From contig JAFEFL010000029.1 in the NCBI GenBank assembly GCA_018240595.1, positions 45,397 to 109,396 of the forward strand: a stretch of DNA of 64,000 nt, written 5' to 3'. The notes beneath the pieces were generated by a model. It was given only the letters and a program-made list of their open reading frames with translations. It was not told where the DNA came from and searched no databases. The position numbers and the translations under genes were made by a program. This document shows positions 17,636 through 27,800 of this stretch, in pieces. This DNA comes from Pseudomonadota bacterium (GTDB taxonomy: Bacteria; Pseudomonadota; Alphaproteobacteria; Rhizobiales; Xanthobacteraceae). Positions within the stretch are counted from its first letter, which is position 1, and every line of letters starts with the position of its first letter.

Positions 17636-18694
17636 TCAGCGGGTCACCGCCTTCGGCGGCGCCATCGGATTGGCCGGGGCCGGCGGCGCCATCGGATTGG
17701 CGGGCGGCTGCGGACCCTGCGCCACCGCATCGGGCGACGGCGCCTTGCCGGGCAGCACCACGACGCGGGTGCCGACCTGAACGCGGCTGAACAGATCCTC
17801 GACGTCTTCGTTGAGCATGCCGACGCAGCCCGACGAGACATAGTGACCGATGGTCGACGGCTGGTTGGTGCCGTGGATGCGGTACAAAGTCTTGCCGAGA
17901 TACATGGCGCGCGCGCCGAGCGGATTGCCCGGGCCGCCGGCCATGAAGCGCGGCAGATAAGGCTGGCGCTCGATCATCTCGGTCGGCGGATGCCAGTCCG
18001 GCCACTCCGCCATGCGCGTGATGCGCTCGGTGCCGGTCCAGGTGAAACCTTCGCGGCCGACGCGCACGCCGTAGCGCAACGCCTTGCCGCCGCCGAGCAC
18101 CAGATAGAGGTAGGTGTTGCTGGTATCGACGATGATGGTGCCGGCCGGCTCCTTGGTCGTGTAATCGACGAGCTGGCGCTTCAGGTTCGGCGCGAGCTCC
18201 TTGGGCTGGCCCTGCTCCGGCTGATCGTCCGGCGGCAGCGCCATGACGGTTTCGTTCGGCACGGCGGCCGGCGCGGTCGACGAATTGCCGAGCGGGGCCG
18301 GCGGGCGGGCCACGGCGACAGAATTCGGGTCGGGCTGCGCGGGGGGATTCTGATTGCCGAACTGATGGCCGAACTGGTTGCCGAGCGGGGCCGGCGCCGG
18401 GCCGTTGGCATTGCCAATGGCGGGCGGCATCCCGTTCGAGGCCGGCATGTTCGAGGGCGACAGTCCCGGCGGCGGCAGGCCTTCCGACTCGATCTGGCCC
18501 GAGCCGCTCACCGAGGGCTGAACCTGCGCCTGGCGCACTTCGCCACGGCTATTGTCGCTGTGGAACAGGCCAAACAGGTCCGGAAGCGAACTATTCTGGG
18601 CTGCAGCCGAAGATTGAGCCTGGGCAGCCGGCACCGCGAGCACGAGGGCCACCGGCAAAGACATCAGAAAAGTGCCGAGAGGACGAAACATCAT
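17636..18694 (-). CDS. L,D-transpeptidase (YkuD domain)
   Basis: This is a 352-residue exported protein with a signal peptide ending near 'PAAQAQS'. A long, Pro/Asn/Gly-rich linker of about 150 residues precedes the YkuD domain. The active site is present: H274 in IHGTN and the nucleophile C290 in SSGCVGM. It would make 3-3 peptidoglycan cross-links or attach proteins to the wall. The C-terminus holds a short tandem repeat (ANPMAPP twice). The start is ATG 18694 after an AAAGGTGA ribosome site. Confidence 0.92.
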   Translation of the reverse strand: MMFRPLGTFLMSLPVALVLAVPAAQAQSSAAAQNSSLPDLFGLFHSDNSRGEVRQAQVQPSVSGSGQIESEGLPPPGLSPSNMPASNGMPPAIGNANGPAPAPLGNQFGHQFGNQNPPAQPDPNSVAVARPPAPLGNSSTAPAAVPNETVMALPPDDQPEQGQPKELAPNLKRQLVDYTTKEPAGTIIVDTSNTYLYLVLGGGKALRYGVRVGREGFTWTGTERITRMAEWPDWHPPTEMIERQPYLPRFMAGGPGNPLGARAMYLGKTLYRIHGTNQPSTIGHYVSSGCVGMLNEDVEDLFSRVQVGTRVVVLPGKAPSPDAVAQGPQPPANPMAPPAPANPMAPPKAVTR

Positions 18695-18960
18695 TCACCT
18701 TTGAAAGGGTCGGCCGCCCCGCCGGCCGCCGATCCGGCCCCTGATTGCCCCGTGATCAAGGCACATTCAAGACCAGATTCGCCATTATTCATCGCGGGGA
18801 ATAACGGTTGCGTTATTGCCACGGTCCGGCGCCGGGCGGGGCGGAACTGGCGAATTGACAGCCCGCGCTCAATTGCTTCCTGTGCCCGGCAAAGCGGAAG
18901 GCCGTTCCCGCCGGCGGGCGGGATTTGTGCGGCGGGATTGGCGCGGGAGATGAAACAACC

Positions 18961-20184
18961 ATGACCCTGGCGATCATCGGCGGCGGCGTCTGCGGACTCT
19001 CGCTCGCCCTGCATCTGAAAAAGCGCGGCATTGCCGCCCGGGTCTATGAGCGCGTTGCCGAGATCAAGCCGCTCGGCGTCGGCATCACGCTGCTGCCCCA
19101 TGCGATGAGCGAATTTTCCGCCCTCGGCCTCGGCGAGGAACTGCTCGCCGCCGGCATCGAGAACCGCGAGAGCCGGTTCTACAACCGCTTCGGCCAGCTC
19201 ATTTACCGCGAGGAACGCGGTAAATTCGCCGGCTACGCGTTTCCGGAAGTCGGCATCCACCGCGGCAATCTGCACCTGATCCTGTACAACGCGGTGCGCC
19301 GCGAACTCGGGCCCGATGCCGTCGTCACCGGCCATGAATGCACCGGCGTCGATCAGGACGAGAGCGGCGTCACCGTACACTTCAAGGGACGCGACGACGT
19401 GCGCGCCGATGCCGTCATCGCCTGCGACGGCATCAGTTCGGCGGTCCGCAAGCAGTTTTACCCGGACGACAAGGTCGTCTTCACCGGCATCAACACCTGG
19501 CGCGGCGTCACACGCCGCAAGCCGATCCTCGACGGCCGCACTTACATGCGCGTCGGTTCGATCAATACCGGCAAGATCGTGATTTATCCGATCGTCGACA
19601 ACGTCGATGGCCAGGGCAACCAGCTCATCAACTGGATGGCCGAGATCAAGCGCGACGACACGCACGCGCAGAATGACTGGAACAAGCCGGGCAACCTTGC
19701 CGACTTCTTCCCGATCTACGAGAGCTGGCGCTTCGACTGGCTGGACGTCGCGGACATGATCCGCAGCGCCGACCAGATCCTCGAATATCCGATGGTGGAC
19801 AAGGACCCGATTGCGCAATGGACGTTCGGCCGCGTGACGCTGGCCGGCGATGCCGCCCATCCGATGTACCCGCGTGGTTCGAATGGCGGCGCCCAGGCGG
19901 CGATCGACGCCCGGACGCTCGCCGATTGCCTAGCCAAGGCCGGCGATCCGCGCGAGGCGCTCAAGGCCTACGAGGCGGCCCGCGCCGAGCCGGCCGCTCG
20001 CGTGGTGCGCACCAACCGGTCGCAGCCGCCGGATTTCATCAATATCAAGGTCGAGGAACTGGTCGGTGACCGGCCCTTCGACAACCTCGATGACTACATC
20101 AGCCAGGACGAACTCAAGGCGCTGTCGGACAGCTACAAGCGGGTTGCCGGCTTTGCGCTGGCGGACGTCGGCCGCCAGGCCTGA
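18961..20184 (+). CDS. FAD-dependent aromatic-type monooxygenase (PHBH fold)
   Basis: This is a 407-residue class A flavoprotein hydroxylase. The dinucleotide motif GGGVCGLSLA lies at residues 7-16, a DG-type motif ('ADAVIACDGISSAVR') at about 150-165, and the 'GDAAHPMYPRGSNGGAQ' flavin-ribityl motif at about 297-313. The last motif is typical of PhzS/salicylate-hydroxylase-like enzymes. It would hydroxylate an aromatic or heterocyclic substrate with NAD(P)H and oxygen; the substrate is unknown. ATG 18961 was chosen over an upstream in-frame ATG at 18925 because it begins the FAD fold directly. Confidence 0.9.
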   Translation: MTLAIIGGGVCGLSLALHLKKRGIAARVYERVAEIKPLGVGITLLPHAMSEFSALGLGEELLAAGIENRESRFYNRFGQLIYREERGKFAGYAFPEVGIHRGNLHLILYNAVRRELGPDAVVTGHECTGVDQDESGVTVHFKGRDDVRADAVIACDGISSAVRKQFYPDDKVVFTGINTWRGVTRRKPILDGRTYMRVGSINTGKIVIYPIVDNVDGQGNQLINWMAEIKRDDTHAQNDWNKPGNLADFFPIYESWRFDWLDVADMIRSADQILEYPMVDKDPIAQWTFGRVTLAGDAAHPMYPRGSNGGAQAAIDARTLADCLAKAGDPREALKAYEAARAEPAARVVRTNRSQPPDFINIKVEELVGDRPFDNLDDYISQDELKALSDSYKRVAGFALADVGRQA

Positions 20185-20223
20185 GCGCCGCCGGAAAAGC
20201 TTCGTAAATTCCGCGCGCTAGGC

Positions 20224-20242
20224 GGCGGGCGGGCCGGCCCGC
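20224..20242. terminator. GC-rich palindrome after monooxygenase gene
   Basis: A GGCGGGCC/GGCCCGCC self-complementary stretch lies about 40 bases past the stop and is followed by TTGC. It may terminate transcription; there is no long T-run. Confidence 0.35.
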
Positions 20243-20402
20243 CTTGCAAAAGGCCGCTAGTTCAATAGGTTAGATGAAATCTTTAGCCACACTAAAGGTC
20301 GTCGGCGGCCTTGTGGCAGCACAGGTTTTGGCCAAGTCATGCGTTTATCGGATAGACCAAACATGATGACGTGGTGTTTCCGATGGCGGCCGCCGGCACG
20401 AC

Positions 20403-20960
20403 ATGGACGATAGCGACGACGCCAGCGATCTGGCTCTCATGGCCCGCGTCGCCCAGGGGGACGAGGCGGCCTACCGAATCCTGTCCCGCCGTCATGTCCC
20501 GGCCATGCTCGGGCTTGCCCGGCGCATCCTCGGCAACGCCGCGGACGCCGAGGATGTCGCCCAGGAGGCCATGCTCCGGGTCTGGACCCACGCGCCGCGC
20601 TGGCAGCCGCTGGCGGCGTTCCGCACCTGGCTCACGCGAATCGTGGTCAACCTGTGCCTCGACCGCAAGCGGCGCGCGGCCTGGGTCGATCTCGACCAGG
20701 CCGGCGAAATCGCCGACCCGGCGCCGGACGCCGGCGAAGCGGTCGAACAGAACGAACGGGACGGCATGGTCCAAAAGGCCATCGGCCAGCTGCCGGCTCG
20801 GCAACGAACGGCCATTGTGCTCACTTACGGTGACGGCATGAGCAACGCGGAAGTGGCCGAGGTGATGGGAACGACCGTTTCGGCGGTCGAGACATTATTG
20901 GTGCGCGCCAAACAGAACCTGCGGCGCGCGCTCGGCGATGACGCCGGCGAAACCGATTGA
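20403..20960 (+). CDS. ECF-subfamily RNA polymerase sigma factor
   Basis: This is a 185-residue sigma factor with only regions sigma2 and sigma4. Region 2 includes 'RHVPAMLGLARRILGNAADAEDVAQEAMLRVW', and region 4 includes 'QLPARQRTAIVLTYGDGMSNAEVAEVMGTTVSAVE' with the helix-turn-helix. It heads a one-strand series that continues through a small membrane protein, a Spy-like protein and an RND efflux system, overlapping the next gene, so it probably directs their transcription and its own. No ECF -35 (AAC) element could be assigned with confidence upstream. Confidence 0.93.
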   Translation: MDDSDDASDLALMARVAQGDEAAYRILSRRHVPAMLGLARRILGNAADAEDVAQEAMLRVWTHAPRWQPLAAFRTWLTRIVVNLCLDRKRRAAWVDLDQAGEIADPAPDAGEAVEQNERDGMVQKAIGQLPARQRTAIVLTYGDGMSNAEVAEVMGTTVSAVETLLVRAKQNLRRALGDDAGETD

Positions 20961-21328
20961 TGAGGGGGTCGCGTGAGATGACAAAGAAACAACAGCCTGA
21001 TTTCCTCGACGCCGCGCTCAAGCGCGTGACGGCCCCGCGCCCGGCGGACGACGCCGCGGTCGATCGCGTGCTGCATCGCCTGCGGCCGCCGCTGCCGCGG
21101 CAGAAGGTGCCGTTCTGGAAGCTGCCCGCGGTGCTGCTCGACTGGCAATTCGCGCCGGCCTGGCCGCGCATGGCGGCGCTCGCCTGCAGCGCCCTGCTCG
21201 GCTTCTACATCGGCATCGCCGGGCTCGACCGCTCGCTCGACCAGCTCGATCAGACGACCGTCGCCAGCAATACCGACGGCGGCTTCTTCGTGTTCGATCC
21301 CGAGCCGCTGTCCGGAGCACGTCCATGA
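20960..21328 (+). CDS. small single-span membrane protein, candidate anti-sigma factor
   Basis: This 122-residue protein has a cytoplasmic N-terminal part of about 75 residues, one membrane helix around 'MAALACSALLGFYIGIAGL' and a short periplasmic tail. No ZAS zinc-binding motif (HxxxCxxC) is present. Its position between an ECF sigma gene and a Spy/CnrX-like sensor, with start/stop overlap on both sides, fits a non-ZAS anti-sigma factor such as CnrY. A later ATG at 20978 is also possible. The role is inferred from context; I see no specific family motif. Confidence 0.75.
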   Translation: MRGSREMTKKQQPDFLDAALKRVTAPRPADDAAVDRVLHRLRPPLPRQKVPFWKLPAVLLDWQFAPAWPRMAALACSALLGFYIGIAGLDRSLDQLDQTTVASNTDGGFFVFDPEPLSGARP

Positions 21329-21810
21329 CGGCAACACACTTCACGCCGGCGCAAGCGAGGACAACGCCGCGCTGGCTCCTGCTCGGCTCGCTGGCGCTCA
21401 ACCTGTTTTTCATCGGCATTGCCATTGCCATGGCGGTACGCCATCCGCCGCCGCCGCGCACCTGGGACCGCGACATCTTTGTGCGCACCGAACGGCTGGC
21501 TGAAGGCCTGCCGAAGCCGGATCGCGACATCCTGCTGCAGCAGATGCAGGCCAATCGCCCGGCCATCGAGAAGACGCAGTCCGAATATCGCGCCGCGCAG
21601 GAGAGCATCCGCGACAACCTGCGCAAGGAGCCGTTCGACATCAACGCCATGCGGGCAGCGATGAACGACACTCGTGTGGCCCGGCAGGCCTTCGACGTCG
21701 CCGTACAGAACGCCTTTGCCAGCGCCGCGCAGCAAATGTCGCAGAGCGGACGCACGGCGCTCGCCGATTGGCGGCGCAATCGCGACCGGGCCGGTCGCGA
21801 CAAGCAATAG
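21325..21810 (+). CDS. Spy/CpxP/CnrX-like periplasmic sensor
   Basis: This 161-residue protein has one N-terminal membrane helix (about residues 14-34, 'LLLGSLALNLFFIGIAIAMAV') and a helical periplasmic domain rich in charged residues. That layout ('RDILLQQMQANRPAIEKTQSEYRAAQESIRDNL' and 'MNDTRVARQAFDVAVQNAFASA') is typical of the heavy-metal-resistance/Spy family. It overlaps the previous gene by ATGA. In CnrYXH-type systems such a protein senses metal or envelope stress and controls release of the sigma factor. Metal-binding residues cannot be assigned. Confidence 0.85.
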   Translation: MTATHFTPAQARTTPRWLLLGSLALNLFFIGIAIAMAVRHPPPPRTWDRDIFVRTERLAEGLPKPDRDILLQQMQANRPAIEKTQSEYRAAQESIRDNLRKEPFDINAMRAAMNDTRVARQAFDVAVQNAFASAAQQMSQSGRTALADWRRNRDRAGRDKQ

Positions 21811-21864
21811 AAAGAAATTTTAAAATCGCCTTCGTCTTTATTCGTCGTGTTGGAAGTTCGGTCG

Positions 21865-23376
21865 ATGCGTTTGGTTATTGTGGAGCGAGGGCGATCCGGA
21901 ACAAAGGCGGCAGCGCGCCGTTTGTCGACGATGCTTGTTGGAACCGGACTGGCATTGAGCCTCGGCGGCTGTCTGCTCACGGACCAGCCGGAGCCCGGAC
22001 TCGACATTCCGGCCCGCTATGACCGTTCCTCGGCCAATCCGCGCATTGCCGAAGCGGCCTTGCCCACGCTCGACTGGTGGCGCGGCTTCCGCTCACGCGA
22101 ACTGACCGAGATCGTCGAGCAGGCGCGCGACTCCAATCTCGACATCGCCGCCGCCGTGGCGCGCATCGTCCAGGCCGACGCCAATTCGCGCATCGCCGGC
22201 GCGGCGCTGCTGCCGGCGATCGACCTCAACGGCGACGCCGCGCGCTCGCAGTCGTCGAAAACCACCGGCCTCGGCAACGGCAAGGCATTCGTCGACAACA
22301 GCGGCTTCAAGGTCGGCAACACGCTGACGGCGTCGCTGTCGGCGAGCTACGAGATCGACTTCTGGGGCAAGAACCGCGCCGCCGTGCGCGCGCTGGAAGA
22401 GACCGCGGCCGCCAGCCGCTTCGACCGCGAAGTTGTCGCCCTGTCCACGGTCGCTACCGCCGCGAATTCCTACTTCCAGGTGCTGGCGGCGCAGGACCGG
22501 CTGCGCGTCGCCCGCAACAACCTGACCGCGGCGGAGCGCGTGCTCGGCCTGATCCGCCAGCGCGTCAACGCGGGCACCGCCTCGGCGCTCGAAGTGTCGC
22601 AGCAGGAAAGCCTGGTGGCGACGCAGCGCGCCGCCATTCCGCCGCTCGAGCAAACCGTCGTGCAATACCGCAACGCGCTCGCGGTGCTGATGGGGCGCTC
22701 GCCCGAACGCGTCAGCGTCCGCGGCGGCTCGCTCAACTCCATCGCCGTGCCGCGCGTCACGCCGGGCCTGCCGTCCGAACTCCTGACGCAGCGCCCCGAC
22801 ATCCGCGAGGCGGAAGCGCAGCTCGCGGCCGCCAACGCCAATGTCCACAACGCGCGCGCCCAGCTTCTGCCGAGCATCACGCTCACCGGCGAGGGCGGCT
22901 ATCAGAGCTCGGTGTTCAAGCTGCTGACGCGGCCGGAGTCCGTGTTCTTCAGCGCCGCCGGCGGCTTGACCCAGCCGATCTTCGAGGGCGGCCGCCTCAC
23001 CGGCAACGTCGATCTGCAGAAGGGCCGGCAGGACGAATTGCTGCAGAACTATCGCAAGGCGGTGATCTCGAGCTTCTCCGACGTCGAGACCGCGCTCAGC
23101 GCCATTCGCACCACGACCCAGCGCGAGCAATTGCAGCGCGCCGTGGTCACCGCCTCGCAACAGGCCTTCGACATTTCCGAGCAGCGCCTGCGCGAGGGCA
23201 CGATCGATCTCGTGACGGTCCTGCAAACGCAGCAGACCTTGTTCACCGCGCAGGATGCGCTGGTGCAGGCACGGCTTGCGCGCATGCAGGCCATTGTCAG
23301 CCTTTATCAGGCGCTCGGTGGAGGCTGGTCGCCGAAACCCCGGATAGCCCAGGACAGCCAAAGCCAACCCCGATGA
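21865..23376 (+). CDS. NodT/OprM-type outer-membrane efflux lipoprotein
   Basis: This is the outer-membrane channel of the efflux system, 503 residues. ATG 21865 follows a GGAAG ribosome site; a GTG at 21847 is in frame. The signal ends in a lipobox, LSLGGC, so the mature protein is a lipoprotein. Two OEP repeats are visible, each with long helical runs such as 'LTEIVEQARDSNLDIAAAVARI' and 'QRLREGTIDLVTVLQTQQTLF'. It should form a trimeric TolC-like duct. Its stop overlaps the start of the membrane-fusion gene. Confidence 0.92.
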   Translation: MRLVIVERGRSGTKAAARRLSTMLVGTGLALSLGGCLLTDQPEPGLDIPARYDRSSANPRIAEAALPTLDWWRGFRSRELTEIVEQARDSNLDIAAAVARIVQADANSRIAGAALLPAIDLNGDAARSQSSKTTGLGNGKAFVDNSGFKVGNTLTASLSASYEIDFWGKNRAAVRALEETAAASRFDREVVALSTVATAANSYFQVLAAQDRLRVARNNLTAAERVLGLIRQRVNAGTASALEVSQQESLVATQRAAIPPLEQTVVQYRNALAVLMGRSPERVSVRGGSLNSIAVPRVTPGLPSELLTQRPDIREAEAQLAAANANVHNARAQLLPSITLTGEGGYQSSVFKLLTRPESVFFSAAGGLTQPIFEGGRLTGNVDLQKGRQDELLQNYRKAVISSFSDVETALSAIRTTTQREQLQRAVVTASQQAFDISEQRLREGTIDLVTVLQTQQTLFTAQDALVQARLARMQAIVSLYQALGGGWSPKPRIAQDSQSQPR

Positions 23377-24668
23377 ACGTCAACATCCCGCAGAAGGGTC
23401 TTCACAAGGACGTCGTGGCGTCCGCCGCGCCGCCGCGCGCGCGCTGGCGGCGCTATGCGATCTATCTCGTCGTGCTGCTCGGCGTCGGCGCTGCGCTGTA
23501 TTACGTGTTCGGCACGTCCGGACAGCAGCAACAGCGGCGCGGCCGCTTCGCCGCCGGCGACGGCCCGACGCCGGTGCTCGCGGCCAATGCCGCGTATTCG
23601 GACGTGCCCGTCTATCTCGACGCCGTCGGCACCACCAAGGCGCTCAACACCGTCACCGTCCGCGCCCAGGTCGATGGCAAATTGCTGAGCGTCAATTTCA
23701 AGGAAGGTCAGGACGTCAAGAAGGGCGACGTGCTGGCCCAGATCGATCCGACGACCTATCAGGCAACGCTCGATCAGGCGATCGCCAAGAAGGCGCAGGA
23801 CGAGGCTTTGCTCGCCAACGCCAAGAACGATCTGACGCGCTACGAGCAGCTCGCCGCCACCAACGCCATCAACAAGCAGCAGGCCGACACGCAGCGCTCG
23901 CTGGTCGCGCAATACACCGCGCAGGTGCAATCCGACCAGGCCTCGATCGAGAGCGCGCAGGCGACGCTCGGCTACACCACCATCCGCGCGCCGCTCGACG
24001 GCCGCACCGGCATCCGCCAGGTCGATGAAGGCAACATCGTGCGCGCCTCCGACACGACCGGCCTTGTCATCATCACGCAGGTGAAGCCGATCGCGGTGCA
24101 GTTCAATATCCCGCAGCAGGACCTGCAACGCGTCAACGACGCCTTCGCCAAGGCGCCGCTCGACGTCGATGCGCAGCGCTCGGACACCGACGCCGTGGTG
24201 GACAAGGGCAAGCTGACGGTCGTCGACAACCAGGTCGACCCGACCACCGGCACGGTCAAGATGAAGGCCGAGTTTCCCAATGCCTCGCTGCAATTGTGGC
24301 CCGGCCAGTTCGTCAATGTCCGCCTGCTGGTCGATACGCTCAAGCATGTCGTCACCATTCCAACCGGCGCGGTGCAGCGCGGGCCGAACGGCACCTTCGT
24401 CTACGTGATCAAGGACGACGCCGTGACGATGCGGCCGATCGTGGTGCAGAAGCAGGACGAGACCCAGACCGTGGTGAAGAGCGGGCTGACGCCGCCCGAG
24501 CAGGTGGTGACCACCGGCTTCGCGCGCCTCACCGACGGCAGCAAGGTCAAGGTGAGCGACGGCTCGACGCCGCCGGCGGCGGCCACCGCCGCGCCGCGGC
24601 AGCGCGGCCAGCGACAGAACGGAGCGCCGGGAGCGAACGGACAGCAGCGGCCGAACCGGGGGCAGTGA
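23373..24668 (+). CDS. RND efflux membrane-fusion protein (MdtA/AcrA family)
   Basis: This 431-residue periplasmic adaptor joins the RND pumps to the outer-membrane channel. An N-terminal membrane anchor (about residues 27-47) is followed by the lipoyl half-motif 'VDGKLLSVNFKEGQDVKKGDVLAQID', an alpha-helical hairpin (about 130-190), the beta-barrel domain and the membrane-proximal domain. The C-terminal 40 residues are Ala/Gln/Arg/Gly-rich and disordered-looking. It overlaps the OMF gene (ATGA) and is followed by a palindromic repeat before the first pump gene. Confidence 0.93.
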   Translation: MNVNIPQKGLHKDVVASAAPPRARWRRYAIYLVVLLGVGAALYYVFGTSGQQQQRRGRFAAGDGPTPVLAANAAYSDVPVYLDAVGTTKALNTVTVRAQVDGKLLSVNFKEGQDVKKGDVLAQIDPTTYQATLDQAIAKKAQDEALLANAKNDLTRYEQLAATNAINKQQADTQRSLVAQYTAQVQSDQASIESAQATLGYTTIRAPLDGRTGIRQVDEGNIVRASDTTGLVIITQVKPIAVQFNIPQQDLQRVNDAFAKAPLDVDAQRSDTDAVVDKGKLTVVDNQVDPTTGTVKMKAEFPNASLQLWPGQFVNVRLLVDTLKHVVTIPTGAVQRGPNGTFVYVIKDDAVTMRPIVVQKQDETQTVVKSGLTPPEQVVTTGFARLTDGSKVKVSDGSTPPAAATAAPRQRGQRQNGAPGANGQQRPNRGQ

Positions 24669-24698
24669 TGCGAAACACTGCTCCGCAAACTCAGCCTA

Positions 24699-24811
24699 CT
24701 CCCCTCCCCCTTGTGGGGAGGGGTTGGGGGTGGGGGTCCTATTTGAAGAAGCGGCCGCGTCGCATCGCTACGACCCCCCTCCCTAACCCTCCCCCACAAG
24801 GGGGGAGGGAA
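24699..24811. repeat. palindromic G/C-tract repeat, copy 1 (family R1)
   Basis: CTCCCCTCCCCCTTGTGGGGAGGGG begins and the complementary CCCTCCCCCACAAGGGGGGAGGG ends a 113-base inverted repeat with a variable centre. The outer segments are almost identical to 28079-28176. It sits inside the efflux operon between the adaptor and the first pump gene. Confidence 0.9.
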
Positions 24812-24849
24812 AGCGCTGAGTCTGCCGCAGCTTTCGAGTGCATGACGAT

Positions 24850-27800
24850 ATGAGCGTCTCCTCGCCCTTCATTCACCGCCCGATTGCCACCTCGCTGCTC
24901 GGCGTCGCGGTGATGCTCGGCGGCGCGCTCGGCTACTGGTGGCTGCCGGTGTCGGCGCTGCCGCAGGTCGATTTCCCGACCGTGCAGGTGACGACGCAGC
25001 TGCCGGGCGCCAATCCGGACACTGTGGCGGCGCTGGTCACCGCGCCGCTGGAGCGCTCATTCGGCCAGATCCCGTCATTGCAGACGATGACGTCGTCGAG
25101 CTCGTTCGGCATTAGCCAGATCACGCTGCAGTTCGACCTCGACCGCGACATCGACGGCGCGGCGCAGGACGTGCAATCACAGATCAGCGCCGCGCGCTCG
25201 ACGCTGCCGGCCAACCTGCCCTACCCGCCGGTCTATTCGAAGGTGAACCCGGCCGACACGCCGATCATCACGCTCGCCGTCCGCTCCGACAATATCGCGC
25301 TGCGCGACCTGTCGGATATGGCCAACACCATCCTGGCGCCAAGGCTGTCGGAAGTGTCCGGCGTTGGCCGCGTCTCGGTGCAGGGCGGCATCAAGCCGGC
25401 GGTGCGCATCCAGGCCGACCTGTCGCGGCTCGCCGCCTACGGCATCGCGCTGGAGGATCTGCGCTCGGCCATCGTCGGCGCCAATGTGGCCGGCGCCAAG
25501 GGCGCGCTCGACGGCGCGCAGCAGTCCTACACCATCGCCGCCAACGACCAGCTCTCCAGCGCCGCCGCCTATCGCAACACGGTGGTCGCCTATCGCAACG
25601 GTGCGCCGGTGCTGCTGTCCGACATCGCCGACGTGATCGACGGCCTGGAAAACGACAAGGTCGGCGCCACCTATCACGGCAAGCCGGCCATCGTCATCGA
25701 CGTGCAGCGCCAGCCGGGCGCCAATGTCATCGAAACCGTGCAGCGCGTGCAGCAGGAACTGCCGCGCCTGCAACGCACCTTGCCGGCCGGTGCCCAGCTC
25801 ACCGTCGTCACCGACCGCACCGAGACCATTCGTTCCTCGATCCACGACGTGCAGTTCACGCTGGTGCTGTCGATCGCGCTGGTCGTGCTGGTGGTGCTGA
25901 TCTTCCTGCGCACCATCCGCGCAACCATCATCGCCGGCGTGGCGCTGCCCTTGTCGCTGGTCGCCACCTTCGGCGTCATGTATTTCGCCGGCTTCTCGCT
26001 CGACAACCTGTCGCTGATGGCGCTGACCATCGGCACCGGCTTCGTCGTCGACGACGCCATCGTCATGATCGAGAACATCGTGCGCCACATCGAGGACGGC
26101 GAGAGCCCGCTCGAGGCCGCGCTCAAGGGCGCCAAGGAGATCGGCTTCACCGTCATTTCGCTGACCTTGTCGCTGATCGCGGTGTTCATCCCGCTGTTGT
26201 TCATGACCGGGCTGGTCGGCCGCATGTTCCGCGAATTCGCGCTGACGCTGACCATCGCCGTTGTCGCCTCGGCCGTGGTGTCGCTGACGTTGACGCCGAT
26301 GATGTGCGCCAAACTCTTGCGCCGCGAGAAGGAAGGCGCCGGCAACGCCCTGACGCGGGCCTTTTCCGATTACACCGACCGCACCATCGAGGGCTACCGC
26401 AAGAGCCTGGAATGGGTGCTGCAGCGCCGCCGCGCAACGCTCCTGGTCACTTTCCTGACCTTGGCCGCGACGCTCGGGCTCTATGTCGCGATGCCGAAGG
26501 GCTTCCTGCCGCTGCAGGACACCGGGCAGATCACCGCCGTGACCGAGGCCGGCACCGACGTGTCGTTCGAGGAGATGGCGCGCCGCCAGGCGCAGATCGA
26601 GGCCATCGTCCGCGCCGACCCCGACGTCGCCAGCGTCGCCTCGGTGATCGGCGTTTCCACCGTCAACACGACTCCGAATGCCGGGCGGCTGACGATCAGC
26701 CTGAAGCCGCGCAGCGAGCGTTCCGATCTCGTCGCCGCTATCGTCGAGCGACTGAAAGGCAAGGTCGCCGATATTCCCGGCATGACGGTGTACTTCCAGG
26801 CGACGCAGGACATCCAGATTTCGACGCGCACGAGCCGCGCGCAGTACCAGTACACGCTGACCGGCAGCGATGCCGACGAAGTGACGCAGTGGGCCGACAA
26901 GCTCGCCGCCAATCTGCGCACCAATCCGGTGATGCGCGAAGTCGCCTCCGAAGCGCAGGAGGGCGGCCCGCGCATCATGGTCAATGTCGACCGCGAGAAG
27001 GCCGGCCGGCTCGGCGTGTCGATGCAGAGCGTCACCGATACGCTGTACGACGCCTTTGGCCAGCGTCAGATTTCGACGATCTACGGCCAGGCCAACCAGT
27101 ACCGCGTCATCCTCGAGGCGCAGCCGCGCTACCAGCAGGATCCGAGCGCGCTGTCAAAAATCTACGTCACCGGCGCCACCACCTCGACCGGCACGGCCTC
27201 GACCACCAGCAACACCTCGACCAGCGTCACCAACACCAACACCTCGGCGACGCCGAACACGGTGACGAGCTCGAACCAGGTGCCGCTGGCCGCCTTCGCG
27301 CGCTTCGAACACACCGCCGCGCCGCTCGCCATCGCGCATCAGGAGCAGTTCCCCTCGGTCACCATCAGCTTCGATCTCGCGCCCGGCTATGCCCTGAGCG
27401 ACGCGGTCAAGGTGATCGATGCGGCGCAGCGGAGCATCGGCATGCCGGCGTCGGTGTCGGGCAGCTATTCCGGCGACGCCGCCGAATTCGCCAAGTCGCT
27501 GGCGGGCGAGCCGTGGCTGATCCTCGCCGCCGTGATCGCCATCTATATCGTGCTCGGCGTGCTGTATGAGAGCTTCATCCACCCGCTGACCATTCTCTCG
27601 ACGCTGCCGTCGGCCGGCGTCGGTGCGCTGCTGGCGCTGATGCTGTTCGGCTACGACCTTTCCGTGATCGCGCTGATCGGCATCGTGCTCTTGATGGGCA
27701 TCGTCAAGAAGAACGCCATCCTGATGATCGACTTCGCGCTCGAGGCCGAGCGCGAACAGGGCATGAGCCCGGAGCAGTCGATCGTACAGGCGGCGATGCT

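Noticed and set aside
22077..24668. An 863-codon plus-strand open frame over the channel and adaptor genes
   Set aside because: Its first part is an Arg/Ala/Gly-rich shift of the channel gene; only its second part, from 23373, is a real protein.
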